In this document: positions 45,048 to 53,729 of the stretch, in pieces
Layout of the letters: each line of letters begins with the position of its first letter
Position numbering within the stretch: position 1 is the stretch's first letter
Source of the DNA: Hymenobacter perfusus
GTDB taxonomy: Bacteria > Bacteroidota > Bacteroidia > Cytophagales > Hymenobacteraceae
Assembly: GCF_003944765.1 (NCBI RefSeq)
Contig: NZ_RWIU01000002.1
Span: forward strand, 434,001-498,000
Direction of reading: 5' to 3'
DNA: 64,000 nt
Made by a program: the position numbers and the translations under genes
Notes under the pieces: model-generated
The model's input: the letters and a program-made list of their open reading frames with translations, nothing else
What the model was told of the DNA's origin: nothing
The model's database searches: none

Positions 45048-45575
45048 ATGCCTGAATCTGAAAAAAGTGCCAAACAGGACCCCATTATTCAGCTGATTGT
45101 ATTTCGGCTGGGTGAGGAGGAGTACGGTATCCGCATCGAGCAGGTGAAGGAGGTGACCATCACCCCGGAAATTGCCCGCATGCCCAAAACGCCGCCCTTT
45201 GTGAAAGGCATTGCCAACCTGCGCGGTGACATTATTGCGGTAATTGATTTGGAGGAGCGGTTCCGGTTGCGGTCCGCCGGCCAGGAAATGCCGGCCGTTT
45301 CGTACACCATGGCCATTGAGGCCAAGGAGTACACCATCGGCATCATGGTGCGCGAGGTGCCCCAGCCGCTATCTATTGCGCAGTCCATCATCGAAAAAGC
45401 CCCGGAGTTCATCCAGGACATCAACATTCACGACAAATACATTGAGGGCATTGCCAAAATCGACAGCCGCATTATTGTAGTGCTCGATATGCTCAAGCTG
45501 CTCACCCCGTCCGAAATCATGCAGCTACAGCCGAAAGGGGAATCTTCCCCCGCCGGTAGCCGTACACAAGCATAG
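45048..45575 (+). CDS. cheW: Chemotaxis coupling protein CheW
   Basis: The 175-residue single CheW domain (PIIQLIVFRLGEEEYGIRIEQVKEV; PPFVKGIANLRGDIIAVIDLEERF; KIDSRIIVVLDMLKLL) links the receptor tip to CheA. It follows the receptor by 65 bp and precedes cheY by about 50 bp, in a single-direction operon. The C-terminal 15 residues (KGESSPAGSRTQA) are a flexible tail. Confidence 0.94.
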   Translation: MPESEKSAKQDPIIQLIVFRLGEEEYGIRIEQVKEVTITPEIARMPKTPPFVKGIANLRGDIIAVIDLEERFRLRSAGQEMPAVSYTMAIEAKEYTIGIMVREVPQPLSIAQSIIEKAPEFIQDINIHDKYIEGIAKIDSRIIVVLDMLKLLTPSEIMQLQPKGESSPAGSRTQA

Positions 45576-45626
45576 CCTGACTGGACCGTTCAGCTTATTT
45601 CCCTCATTCCGCTTTTTACCCTTCTC

Positions 45627-46010
45627 ATGAAAAACCGCATCCTCATCGTCGACGACTCCTTTTACATGCGTACGATGCTCAAGAATATGCTCACCGACGC
45701 CGGCTATGAGGTGGTAGGCGAGGCAGCCAACGGTCAGCAGGCCCTGGAAATGGCCGCTGCCACCCGCCCCGATTTGATTACCCTCGATGTGATTCTGCCC
45801 GATAACACGGGCTTGGATGTGCTCAAAGGAATCCGCCTGGATCAGCCCGACGTGAAGGTGGTGATGTGCTCGGCCGTGGGCCAGGAAGTAATTGTAAATG
45901 AGGCCCTGGAAAGTGGTGCCACAGCCTATATCGTGAAGCCCTTCTCGGAAGAAAAGGTGCTGGAAATTGTGGGTAGCGCCCTGCAGGAAGCTGCTTCCGA
46001 TCAGGCCTAA
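45627..46010 (+). CDS. cheY: CheY-like single-domain response regulator
   Basis: The 127-residue receiver has all key residues: Asp9 and Asp10 (ILIVDDS), phospho-acceptor Asp54 (ITLDVILP), the Ser/Thr position in MCSAVG and Lys104 (YIVKPF). With no output domain it must act by protein binding. Flagella are not expected in this group and no flagellar genes are seen, so the target is probably a gliding or pilus motor, or another output (inference). A CheC-type phosphatase for it is encoded at the end of the operon. Confidence 0.92.
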   Translation: MKNRILIVDDSFYMRTMLKNMLTDAGYEVVGEAANGQQALEMAAATRPDLITLDVILPDNTGLDVLKGIRLDQPDVKVVMCSAVGQEVIVNEALESGATAYIVKPFSEEKVLEIVGSALQEAASDQA

Positions 46011-46069
46011 CTTGACTTTCCAGGGTCCGGTCTGAGCCGGACTCTCTGCTTCCGTGTAGCCGTTTTATC

Positions 46070-47158
46070 GTGTCTGCTTCCACACCTTCTTTTACTGTTC
46101 TGCTTGGCAACCTGCCCACTTCGGTGCGGGCCGGGTTAGTTCGGCTGCTCCTGCCCGGTTCCGATATGGAGTTGGTAGGACCGGCCGCGTCTACTGCTGA
46201 GCTACCCACGCTGGCCCGGCGTCTGCGGCCCGCAGTGGTGATGGTGGCGGAAGACCAGTTGCTAGGGTTGGAGCAACTGCGGCGGCATTATCCGGTGCCG
46301 GTACTGCTCTATAGCTCGCAGGCTCCATTACCCGGCATGTTGCGGGAAGCAGCGCGGCTGGGCGTATACGATTACGTTATGCCGGCCCCGATAACCGGGC
46401 TGGAACTGGCTGAGTGGCATCGGGTACTTAAGCGCAAACTCCGGGCCTCACAGCCTAAGCCAGTAGTTCCGGACGCCTCTGTGCCGCTCATGACTGAGCG
46501 AATTCATACGATGCCGCTGCCCCCGCGTGGCATTGTGGTAATTGGCGGGTCCACGGGAGGCGCCCCTGCCGTAGAGGAAGTACTCCGTAATCTGCCCGCT
46601 GGTTTCCCTTGGGCCATTCTGATAGCAGTACATTTACCGGTACATTTTACCGAGTCGTTGGTAGAACGGCTGCGGCGCGCTACGGTGCTGCCGGTAATGG
46701 CTGCCACCAGCGGAACCCGACTGGAGGCTGGACAAATAGTGGTTGCTCCCGGCGGCCATAACCTGATAGTTCGGCCTATTACTGACAGCCCTTGGCTTGG
46801 TTGGCAAACTGATTTCGTAAGCGAGGCTGGCCTGGACGTGCCTTCTGTAGATATTCTTATGCAGTCGGCAGCTCGTTTAGCGGGTCGTAATGTGTTGGGA
46901 GTGGTGCTCACTGGCCTGGGGCAGGATGGCACGGCCGGGGCCCGTAGTATTCGGCAGCAGGGGGGCACGGTAGTCGTGCAGGATGAGGCATCTTCCGCCG
47001 TTTTTGGCATGCCCAAAGCTGTCATTCAGGCGGGGTTGGCCAATGATGTGTTGCCGTTGCCAGCGGTGGCCGACTACATTATACGTCATGCGCAGCCCCT
47101 CATGGTGGGACTAGCCGGGCGGTATTCTTCCCGTATTCAACCCGTACCGGCCCGATGA
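46070..47158 (+). CDS. cheB: CheB-type methylesterase with degenerate receiver domain
   Basis: The 362-residue protein starts at GTG 46070. Residues 150-350 form a CheB methylesterase with a complete triad: Ser161 (IGGSTGG), His188 (AVHLP) and Asp286 (GLGQDGTAG). Residues 8-125 look like a receiver by strand pattern, but all phosphorylation residues are gone: the acidic pair is replaced by Gly-Asn (VLLGNLP), the acceptor Asp by Ala60 and the Lys by Met/Pro (DYVMPA). CheA phosphorylation therefore cannot activate it in the usual way. No cheR is found in the window. The stop overlaps the cheA start by four bases. Confidence 0.88.
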   Translation: MSASTPSFTVLLGNLPTSVRAGLVRLLLPGSDMELVGPAASTAELPTLARRLRPAVVMVAEDQLLGLEQLRRHYPVPVLLYSSQAPLPGMLREAARLGVYDYVMPAPITGLELAEWHRVLKRKLRASQPKPVVPDASVPLMTERIHTMPLPPRGIVVIGGSTGGAPAVEEVLRNLPAGFPWAILIAVHLPVHFTESLVERLRRATVLPVMAATSGTRLEAGQIVVAPGGHNLIVRPITDSPWLGWQTDFVSEAGLDVPSVDILMQSAARLAGRNVLGVVLTGLGQDGTAGARSIRQQGGTVVVQDEASSAVFGMPKAVIQAGLANDVLPLPAVADYIIRHAQPLMVGLAGRYSSRIQPVPAR

Positions 47159-48786
47159 AATCACGCGAGCAGGAATACCGGGAGATTTTCATGTCTGAGG
47201 CGTTGGAATACTACGACGCCATGAGCCGGCATATCAGTGAGCTGGAGCGCAGTCCCACCGATGAGTCGGCCCTTAATGAGCTGTTCCGGCTCATGCACAA
47301 CCTCAAGTCCAATGCCCGGGCCATGGGTTACACTCCCATCGGGGAGGTGGCCCACCACATGGAAACCATCTTCGGGCTGATTCGGGACAAGGAAAAAGCC
47401 TTCACCGGCTCAGTAGTACCAGTGCTCTTCAAGGGAATTGATACCATTGGGGAGATGGTGCGGGCGGTGGGAGCCAATGAGGATTTGCCCGACGTGGTCC
47501 ACCTGACGGCTAACCTCGACCGCCTAGTGCAGGGGGAAGAGCCGATTCTGGAGCCGGAAACTACTGACGACGAAGACGCTACCCGTAAGCTGGAGCTGTC
47601 GGATCTGGTGTATATCCAGGTGAAAAAGCTCGACCACCTGATGAATCTGGTGGGGGAGTTGATTATCGACCGGGACCGGGTGCTCACGCTAAGCCAGGAA
47701 ATCGGCAATCCGGCCCTGATAGCCGCCGCCGCTCACCTCTCGCGTATTGCCGATGAACTGCAGTACAGCGTGATGGATGCCCGTCTGGTAGGCGTCGGGT
47801 CCCTGTTCAGTAAGTTCCCCCGCGTGGTGCGCGACGTGGCCATGGCCGAGAAAAAGGACGTGGAGCTGACCATGACCGGGGAAGACATCCAGATTGACCG
47901 GAATATCCTGCAGATTATCACCGATGCCCTGCTGCATCTGGTGCGTAACGCCATCGGCCACGGCCTCGAAACGCCCGCCGAGCGGGTAGCTGCCGGTAAG
48001 CCGGCTCAGGGGCATCTGCTGCTCTCCGCCCAGACGGAGCGCGACGATGTGCTGGTGCAGGTGCGCGACGACGGCCGGGGCATCAATGTGGAAAGCGTGC
48101 GGCGCAAGGCCGTGGAGCGCGGGCTGGTAGCCGCCAACGTGGCCGCCACCCTCGATGATAATGCAGTGCGGGCCTTCCTCTTCGAGCCGGGTTTCTCCAT
48201 GGCCAAGGAAGTAACCGAAATTTCGGGCCGGGGTGTGGGGCTGGATGTTGTGAAGCTGGCTATCGACTCACTGGGCGGCCAACTGCGCGTTGATTCGGTC
48301 CTGGGCCAGGGAACCACGTTTACGCTGGTGCTCCCCACATCCATTGCCGTGAAGGGCGCGCTGCTGTTCCAGCTGGACCAGCGTAACTACGCCATTCCCC
48401 TCATGCATACCGATTCGGTGGTGTCGCTGCTACCGGAAAACTTCAACGTGGTGGGCGGCATGCTGCTCACCCGGATTCAGGACGAAAATGTGCCGGTGGT
48501 GTCGCTGCGCCGGCTGCTGCACAACGGCGACGGTCCGCTGCCGCCCGCTGTCAGAACCGACCTCGAAGGCCGGCAGGACATCATCATCGTCAACTACAAC
48601 AACCGCCGGTTGGGCCTCATTGTCGACCGGTTTTTACGCCAGCAGGATATCGTGGTGAAACCCATGAGTAAACCGCTGGATACCATTGACTTGTTTGGCG
48701 GCGTGACGCTGTTGGGCAGCGGGCAGGTATGCCTGGTGCTGGATGTGCCCGCGTTAACTCGACTGTTTTTAGCCAAACGACCATAA
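47155..48786 (+). CDS. cheA: Chemotaxis histidine kinase CheA (compact)
   Basis: The 543-residue kinase has an Hpt domain with phospho-His48 (RLMHNLKSNARAMGY), a short acidic linker in place of the usual P2 CheY-docking domain, the dimerisation segment (about 150-215, KKLDHLMNLVGELIIDRDR), an HATPase domain (HLVRNAIGHGLETP; VRDDGRGIN; SGRGVGLDVVK) and a C-terminal CheW-like P5 domain (about 400-540). In the N-box the usual Asp of N-x-x-D-H-G is Gly268, an unusual change. The ATG overlaps the cheB stop (ATGA). It should phosphorylate the operon's CheY. Confidence 0.93.
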   Translation: MKSREQEYREIFMSEALEYYDAMSRHISELERSPTDESALNELFRLMHNLKSNARAMGYTPIGEVAHHMETIFGLIRDKEKAFTGSVVPVLFKGIDTIGEMVRAVGANEDLPDVVHLTANLDRLVQGEEPILEPETTDDEDATRKLELSDLVYIQVKKLDHLMNLVGELIIDRDRVLTLSQEIGNPALIAAAAHLSRIADELQYSVMDARLVGVGSLFSKFPRVVRDVAMAEKKDVELTMTGEDIQIDRNILQIITDALLHLVRNAIGHGLETPAERVAAGKPAQGHLLLSAQTERDDVLVQVRDDGRGINVESVRRKAVERGLVAANVAATLDDNAVRAFLFEPGFSMAKEVTEISGRGVGLDVVKLAIDSLGGQLRVDSVLGQGTTFTLVLPTSIAVKGALLFQLDQRNYAIPLMHTDSVVSLLPENFNVVGGMLLTRIQDENVPVVSLRRLLHNGDGPLPPAVRTDLEGRQDIIIVNYNNRRLGLIVDRFLRQQDIVVKPMSKPLDTIDLFGGVTLLGSGQVCLVLDVPALTRLFLAKRP

Positions 48787-48846
48787 CTCTCGTATTGCAG
48801 ACCCCCGGCGGCCGGTTACGGCTGGCTGCCATTTCAATTGATTCCT

Positions 48847-49485
48847 ATGGATTTGCACATGACGGAACTGGAGCGGGATATCATCCGCGAAATCCTGAAT
48901 ATCGGGCTGGCTCGTGCCGCCGATTCATTCGCGGTTATCGCCCAGGAGCGCGTAATGCTGGAAGTGCCCAACCTCGATATCGTATCGGGTAAAAGCATTC
49001 TGGACAAGGTAACCGAGCTGCAGACCAACCATGTCGTTATCCAGTCCGACATCCGGGGCGACTTCAACGGTACTACGCTCATGTTCTTTTCCGGCCAGCA
49101 CGTCCAGCGACTCTCGCGGGTGTGCTTGCGCATGAGCACTTCCGACTCCGTCAATATCGATGAGATGCAGGAGTCGTTGCTGCTGGAAATCAGCAACATC
49201 ATCACCGGGGCTCTGGTCACGCAGCTGGCCAACATTCTGAAGGCTCACATTTATGGTGCGCCGCCCGCGCATCCGCGCGGCGATATGGCTGCCGCCTTGC
49301 GAAGCCTGTTGCTCGACCGGCCGATGGTGCAGCCACTTATCTTCTCGGTGGTCACGCAATTTTCTGATAAAGACAACTCAGTGGAGCTGCCGCTGATGAT
49401 TTTCTTTGACCGGGATACGTTTGAGAAGATTCTGGAAATTATCCGCACTTACGACTTCATGGGCGGCCAGCAGCCAAATCTGTAA
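48847..49485 (+). CDS. cheC: CheC-family CheY phosphatase
   Basis: The 212-residue protein has two copies of the CheC active-site signature (D/S-x3-E-x2-N): DIIREILNIGLARAA (about 10-24) and SLLLEISNIITGA (about 110-122). Both appear complete, as in CheC proteins that dephosphorylate CheY. The start taken is ATG 48847; a TTG at 48838 is possible. As the last gene of the operon, it gives signal termination in a system without CheZ. No CheD is visible. Confidence 0.85.
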   Translation: MDLHMTELERDIIREILNIGLARAADSFAVIAQERVMLEVPNLDIVSGKSILDKVTELQTNHVVIQSDIRGDFNGTTLMFFSGQHVQRLSRVCLRMSTSDSVNIDEMQESLLLEISNIITGALVTQLANILKAHIYGAPPAHPRGDMAAALRSLLLDRPMVQPLIFSVVTQFSDKDNSVELPLMIFFDRDTFEKILEIIRTYDFMGGQQPNL

Positions 49486-49637
49486 GATAGCGGCCGTGTG
49501 CCGCGTCAGTTTGACGGTGCCCGTGGCCCCTGCGGTCGGGAACAACGACCACTTTGGGTGGCGTTGCTCCCGGCGCGGGGGCCGCGGCCGTATACCGAAT
49601 TCTCTACTCTCTTTTTTACTCTCAAATTTCTTCTACT

Positions 49638-50729
49638 ATGGCTGATTCTGCTTCTGCGCTGGAGCGCAAGCTTGCCAGTTTTGACCCGAATGCTTTGGGC
49701 GACACGGCCGGCGGCCTTTTTGGGCTGCCCTTTACGCCCGAGGAGGCCCAGGTAGTGGTAGTGCCTGTTCCATGGGAGGTAACCGTATCCTACCGCGCCG
49801 GTACCGCCGCCGGCCCCGAAGCCATCCGCACGGCCTCTTTGCAGGTAGACCTCTACGACCCTGACCTGCCCGACGCCTGGCGCATGGGCCTGGCCATGGA
49901 GGAATCCGACGAAAAGATTGCCACCGAGAGTCACGCGCTGCGGCCGCTGGCCGAAGAGTACATCGGCTGGCTGGAAGACGGGGAGCCGGAGGAAACCCAT
50001 GCCTCTTTCGTGGATGTGCCTACCCGCATCGGCCAGCGCGGCCAGGCGCTGCTGGAGTGGCTGAAGGCCAAAACCGGCGCGCTGCTGGACGCCGGCAAGG
50101 GCGTGGTGGTGCTGGGCGGCGACCATAGCACGCCGCTGGGCTACCTGCACGCGCTGGCTGAGCGCCATGACGAGTTCGGGATTCTGCAGTTTGATGCCCA
50201 CTGCGACCTGCGCCCGGCCTACGAGGGGTTTGAGTTTTCGCACGCCTCCATAATGTACAATGCCCTCAAGCTGCCCCAAGTAAAGAAGCTGGTGCAGGTG
50301 GGTATCCGCGACTATTGCCAGCAGGAGGCCGAGTACGCGGCCCAGAGCAACGGCCGCGTGATTATGTTCACCGACCGGTTTCTGCAGAACGAAATGCTGG
50401 GCGGCAAGTCGTGGAAGAAGGAGTGCAAGAAGATTGTGGCCCAACTGCCTGCTAAGGTGTACCTGAGCTTCGATATCGACGGCCTCGACCCCAAACTGTG
50501 CCCCGGCACCGGCACGCCCGTACCCGGCGGCCTGGAGTTCGAGCAGGCCCTGTACCTGATCCGGATGGTCGTGCGCTCAGGCCGCACCATCATCGGCTGC
50601 GACCTGAATGAAGTAGCCCCCGGCGACACCGAGTGGAACGCCATTGTGGGCGCCCGCCTGCTCTACCATATGGCCAACTGGATGGGCGTGTCGCAGGGCC
50701 GCCTGCAAGCCCGGGCAGTGGAGAAATAA
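49638..50729 (+). CDS. Agmatinase/arginase-family ureohydrolase
   Basis: The 363-residue protein has the ureohydrolase di-manganese motifs GGDHSTPLG, FDAHCDLR and SFDIDGLDPKLCPGTGTPVPGG. The family covers agmatinase, arginase, formiminoglutamase and guanidinobutyrase; the GTGTPVPGG tail of the third motif fits the agmatinase-like branch, but specificity cannot be fixed from sequence. The ATG at 49638 (MADSASALERK) is used, as the 28 residues of open frame before it are unlike the family. It is longer than typical bacterial agmatinases (about 300) because of an N-terminal extension of about 40 residues and an insertion near residue 80-115. Confidence 0.85.
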   Translation: MADSASALERKLASFDPNALGDTAGGLFGLPFTPEEAQVVVVPVPWEVTVSYRAGTAAGPEAIRTASLQVDLYDPDLPDAWRMGLAMEESDEKIATESHALRPLAEEYIGWLEDGEPEETHASFVDVPTRIGQRGQALLEWLKAKTGALLDAGKGVVVLGGDHSTPLGYLHALAERHDEFGILQFDAHCDLRPAYEGFEFSHASIMYNALKLPQVKKLVQVGIRDYCQQEAEYAAQSNGRVIMFTDRFLQNEMLGGKSWKKECKKIVAQLPAKVYLSFDIDGLDPKLCPGTGTPVPGGLEFEQALYLIRMVVRSGRTIIGCDLNEVAPGDTEWNAIVGARLLYHMANWMGVSQGRLQARAVEK

Positions 50730-50885
50730 GCTTCGCGTCAGCCAAAGGCACAGAATAGCCGCCGGGTAGGCCTGAACAAATACGGTTCAGCTTACCCGGC
50801 GGCTGTTACTTTTTCGCGCCGACTACGTACAGCATCAAACTCCCTGAATTCTGTACTTTTCTCACCTAATCCCCTCCTGATTCGC

Positions 50886-51221
50886 ATGGGCTTTATCCTC
50901 AAATTTCTGCTGTCGGCCATCATCACGTATGTGCTGGCCAAATTTCTGCCCGGCTCGCAGATTGGCGGTTTCGGCGACGCCATTATTCTGGTCGTGGTCT
51001 TAGCTATCCTAAACGCGGTAGTAAAGCCGATTCTCAAAATTGTGGGCTTCCCGATTACCGTTCTTACGCTGGGCCTGTTCCTGTTCGTGATTAACGCCCT
51101 GATTGTGATGCTGGCCAGCTACCTGCTATCAGGCTTTGAAATCGACGGCTTCTTCTCCGCCCTGATTTTCAGCATTGTGCTGTCGTTAGTGACGTCGGTA
51201 GTCGATATGATTGTCGACTAA
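50886..51221 (+). CDS. Small four-helix membrane protein (PF04020, phage holin family IV-like)
   Basis: The 111-residue protein has four hydrophobic segments (about 3-18, 28-48, 55-78, 85-108) with the family features GDAIILVVVLAILNAVVKPILK and GFPITVLTLGLFLFVINALIVML. The database name phage holin is historical; these are widespread housekeeping-type membrane proteins and no phage genes are nearby. Function unknown. A strong terminator follows after 22 bases. Confidence 0.85.
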   Translation: MGFILKFLLSAIITYVLAKFLPGSQIGGFGDAIILVVVLAILNAVVKPILKIVGFPITVLTLGLFLFVINALIVMLASYLLSGFEIDGFFSALIFSIVLSLVTSVVDMIVD

Positions 51222-51243
51222 CTTCAGGCTACAACTACTAGGT

Positions 51244-51279
51244 ACAAGGCCCCCGCATCAACCGATGCGGGGGCCTTGT
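51244..51279. terminator. Bidirectional terminator
   Basis: Perfect 16-bp arms (ACAAGGCCCCCGCATC and complement) flank the 4-nt loop AACC. It lies between the convergent holin-like and DUF4349 genes. Confidence 0.9.
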
Positions 51280-51297
51280 GCGTACTACGGCAGGGCC

Positions 51298-52002
51298 TTA
51301 CGCCGCCAGTCGCCGCCAATGGCGGTAGAGCAGCCAGGCGGCAATCAGCAAGGAAAGGGGCCACAGGTACGTAAGCGCCACGAAAAATTCGCCCAGCAGA
51401 TTCCAGCCGAAGCGCAGGCCGGCCACCAAACGCGGTACCATGGGCGGCTGCGGGGCCATTTCGGCAGGTATGGGCTGGTAGTAGAACAGGCTGAGCGTGC
51501 CCATCGTGGCCTCCTCGGCCAGCAGTTTATCCTGGGCCGATAGTACGGAAGCCGCCGTATCCTGGGTGCGTACCTGCCACTGCTCACTAGCCAGGTCGCG
51601 GGAGGTGATATCCTTGCTTTCCACGTAGCCCAGGCGGCCCAGCGCGTAGGTCAGCGGCACAAACCGCGCCGATGGTACCCGGATACTCAGGTGTTGGGTG
51701 TGGCGGCCGTCTTGCGTGGCTTCGTGGGCTTCGGCCAGGTAGGCACCGTGGGCGTAGAGCAGGGTATCAAGGCGGCTGGTGGTGGCCTCGAAATCGGTTA
51801 CCTGCATGTGCATTTCGCCCTGGTAAATCATGGGACGGTGCGTTTGCCAGAGCCGGCCCAGCGGGACGTTGGTATGCGCGGCGGCCGGGGGGACTACCAG
51901 CTCCTGCACGGCCGCTTCAGCCGCTACTTCTTTCTGTTGTTGCTGGGCGCAGCTACCCAGCAATACTCCCGCTAACGGGAGTAGTTGCCATAGTTTTTTC
52001 AT
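51298..52002 (-). CDS. DUF4349 lipoprotein A
   Basis: The 234-residue protein has a lipoprotein signal (MKKLWQLLPLAGVLLGSC, Cys18), a DUF4349 domain (YQGEMHMQVTDFEATTSRLDTLLYAHGAYLAEAHE; HLSIRVPSARFVPLTYALGRLGYVESKDITSRDL) and a C-terminal membrane helix with a positive end (FFVALTYLWPLSLLIAAWLLYRHWRR). It lacks most of the central coiled coil seen in its paralogue at 52710-53570, so it is a shortened form. The start MKKLW at 52002 is used because 31 residues of open frame before it precede the signal peptide. Function unknown. Confidence 0.8.
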   Translation of the reverse strand: MKKLWQLLPLAGVLLGSCAQQQQKEVAAEAAVQELVVPPAAAHTNVPLGRLWQTHRPMIYQGEMHMQVTDFEATTSRLDTLLYAHGAYLAEAHEATQDGRHTQHLSIRVPSARFVPLTYALGRLGYVESKDITSRDLASEQWQVRTQDTAASVLSAQDKLLAEEATMGTLSLFYYQPIPAEMAPQPPMVPRLVAGLRFGWNLLGEFFVALTYLWPLSLLIAAWLLYRHWRRLAA

Positions 52003-52170
52003 CGGATACGTGGGGGAAATGACGGGATGAAAAAGCTGCGCAGCTTCTGCCGGTTCATACGCCCCACAGCAAAACGTAACCCGCTGTTCGATCAACTACG
52101 CCGTCTTGGGCGCGTACAAGCAGCGCGGCCGGCTGTTGCCGAGGCGCGTTTTTTAGTCGAAAAAATACCC

Positions 52171-52713
52171 ATGTTCAACTCCTTGCTACCCGCCGTGCAA
52201 ACGGCTCTGGTCCACACCCCCGAGCCGGCAGCCGCCTTCCAAGCCACCCTGCAATTGGTGGGTGAATACCTGCACGCCGACCGGTGCTTTTTGTACGTGC
52301 GCGACCCGGCCGCCGGGCGGGGCCGCATTGCCTTCTGCTGGCGGCGTACCGCCGCTATTCCCGACCCGCGCCACGACTGGCAGGACGATACCACCGACCT
52401 GCCCCAACAGGATCCGCTGTTTCGGGCGGCGCTGGCGGCCCGGCCCTCAGTGTACGTGGAGGACGTAGAAACCGCGCCGCCTACGGTGCTCAACCGCGCC
52501 TTCGAGCAAGAAACCTTTGGTCACAGCGCCCTGATTCACGCGCACATCACCGAAAACGGCCGGCTCTGGGGGATTCTGCAGCCCTGCCTGTTCGGGCAGC
52601 CCCGGACCTGGACGCCCGCCGAGCACACGGCCGTGGAAAGCGTGTTGTCGCTGCTGCTGCCAGTTATTCAGCAGTACATGGGCACCGTATCCACCCAAGC
52701 CGGGGGCGTTTAG
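52171..52713 (+). CDS. GAF-domain protein
   Basis: The 180-residue protein is mostly one GAF domain (about 15-165): AFQATLQLVGEYLHADRCFLYVRD, then RIAFCWRR, SALIHAHITENGRLWGIL and the final helix WTPAEHTAVESVLSLL. No output domain is attached, so it may bind a small ligand or be a free-standing sensor. The ATG at 52171 (MFNSLLPAV) is chosen; an upstream ATG at 52027 would add a basic stretch overlapping the promoter region of the divergent DUF4349 gene. Its stop overlaps the stop of the convergent DUF4349 gene by two bases. Confidence 0.78.
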   Translation: MFNSLLPAVQTALVHTPEPAAAFQATLQLVGEYLHADRCFLYVRDPAAGRGRIAFCWRRTAAIPDPRHDWQDDTTDLPQQDPLFRAALAARPSVYVEDVETAPPTVLNRAFEQETFGHSALIHAHITENGRLWGILQPCLFGQPRTWTPAEHTAVESVLSLLLPVIQQYMGTVSTQAGGV

Positions 52714-53570
52714 TGCTGCCGTGCCCGGGCCCGGCGCCGACGCCACCACCGGCGCAGCAGTGCGGCGGCGGCCAGCAGCAGCAAGGCCAGCGGCCAGGCT
52801 GCTACCAAACCCAGCAGCACATCAATACACCACTGCCAGCCGCTGTAGAACGACTCCACCAGCCGGCTCCCGAACGACAGCACCGGCTGGTCGGGAGTGG
52901 GGCGGGTGAGGGGCTGGTAGTACACGAGGGTGATGGTGGAGAAGCCGACTTCATCGTTGAGGGCGCGCAAGCGGCTTTCGGTGGCCTCAATGTCCTCCCG
53001 GATCTTGCCCATGCTTTCCTCGATTTCGAGAATGTCGGATACTTTGCTGGCCTTGCCCAGCAACGCCAGGTAGCGCTGCTCCAGGGCACGCTTGGAGCGC
53101 AGCCGCGCCGAAACGTCGGCGTGCTGGGCCGTCACGTCATCGGTGGTCAGCTCCTGGCTTTCTACCGTACCCAGGCGACCCAGGCCCCGCAGCAGTCCCT
53201 GAAACCGGCCGGGCGCCACCCTGATTTTCATGCGGTGCCGCCATTCCTCGTCGGCACGGTTTTCAGAAACTTCCTCCACATATGCCCCGGCGGCCCGCGT
53301 GAGGCTATCCATGCGTGCGTTGGTGGCGGGCACGTCGGCTACTTTCATCCGCACCTCGGCATGGTACACCAGCTTGCGGCTGGCCGCCGGCTGGGCCGTG
53401 ACCAAGGCTGCCGTACCGCCCAGCTCATCGGATGACTCCATTGGGGGAGCTTCCAGCATCTGAACCGCCAGTAATTTCTCGGAAGCCTCAGGGACACTGG
53501 AAGGTTCAGACTGACTGCAGGCCAGCAGTCCGGCAAGGCCGAGCAGGGGAAAAAACGGGGCGATTCGCAT
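52710..53570 (-). CDS. DUF4349 lipoprotein B
   Basis: The 286-residue paralogue of the 51298 gene has a signal peptide with lipobox LLAC (MRIAPFFPLLGLAGLLAC, Cys18), a DUF4349 domain with VYHAEVRMKVADVPATNARMD and the GLGRLGTVESQELTTDDVTAQ block, and a long coiled coil (about 165-220, LRSKRALEQRYLALLGKASKVSDILEIEESMGKIREDIEATESRLRALND). The C-terminal membrane helix is followed by an Arg-rich end (RRWWRRRRARARQH). The lipid anchor at one end and the helix at the other suggest it spans the periplasm or both ends sit in membranes. Function unknown. Confidence 0.82.
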   Translation of the reverse strand: MRIAPFFPLLGLAGLLACSQSEPSSVPEASEKLLAVQMLEAPPMESSDELGGTAALVTAQPAASRKLVYHAEVRMKVADVPATNARMDSLTRAAGAYVEEVSENRADEEWRHRMKIRVAPGRFQGLLRGLGRLGTVESQELTTDDVTAQHADVSARLRSKRALEQRYLALLGKASKVSDILEIEESMGKIREDIEATESRLRALNDEVGFSTITLVYYQPLTRPTPDQPVLSFGSRLVESFYSGWQWCIDVLLGLVAAWPLALLLLAAAALLRRWWRRRRARARQH

Positions 53571-53664
53571 ACATGCGCACGATAAGGATAACCCGATACA
53601 CCTCACCCAACTGCACTTTTTCTTAACGCTACTGCAGGCTCCGGCAGTATAGCCTACCGACTAT

Positions 53665-53712
53665 AAAACCAACGACCCGACCGCCGCTGAGGGCAACCGG
53701 GTCGTTGGTTTT
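53665..53712. terminator. Bidirectional-type terminator downstream of murA
   Basis: The arms AAAACCAACGACCCG / CGGGTCGTTGGTTTT (15 bp, perfect) have an 18-nt loop and lie 18 bp past the murA stop. Confidence 0.9.
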
Positions 53713-53729
53713 ACCGGGAGGCAGCCGTT

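Noticed and set aside
50886..51221. Phage holin as sign of a prophage
   Set aside because: The family name is historical, the flanks are housekeeping genes, and no integrase, capsid or lysis genes are present.
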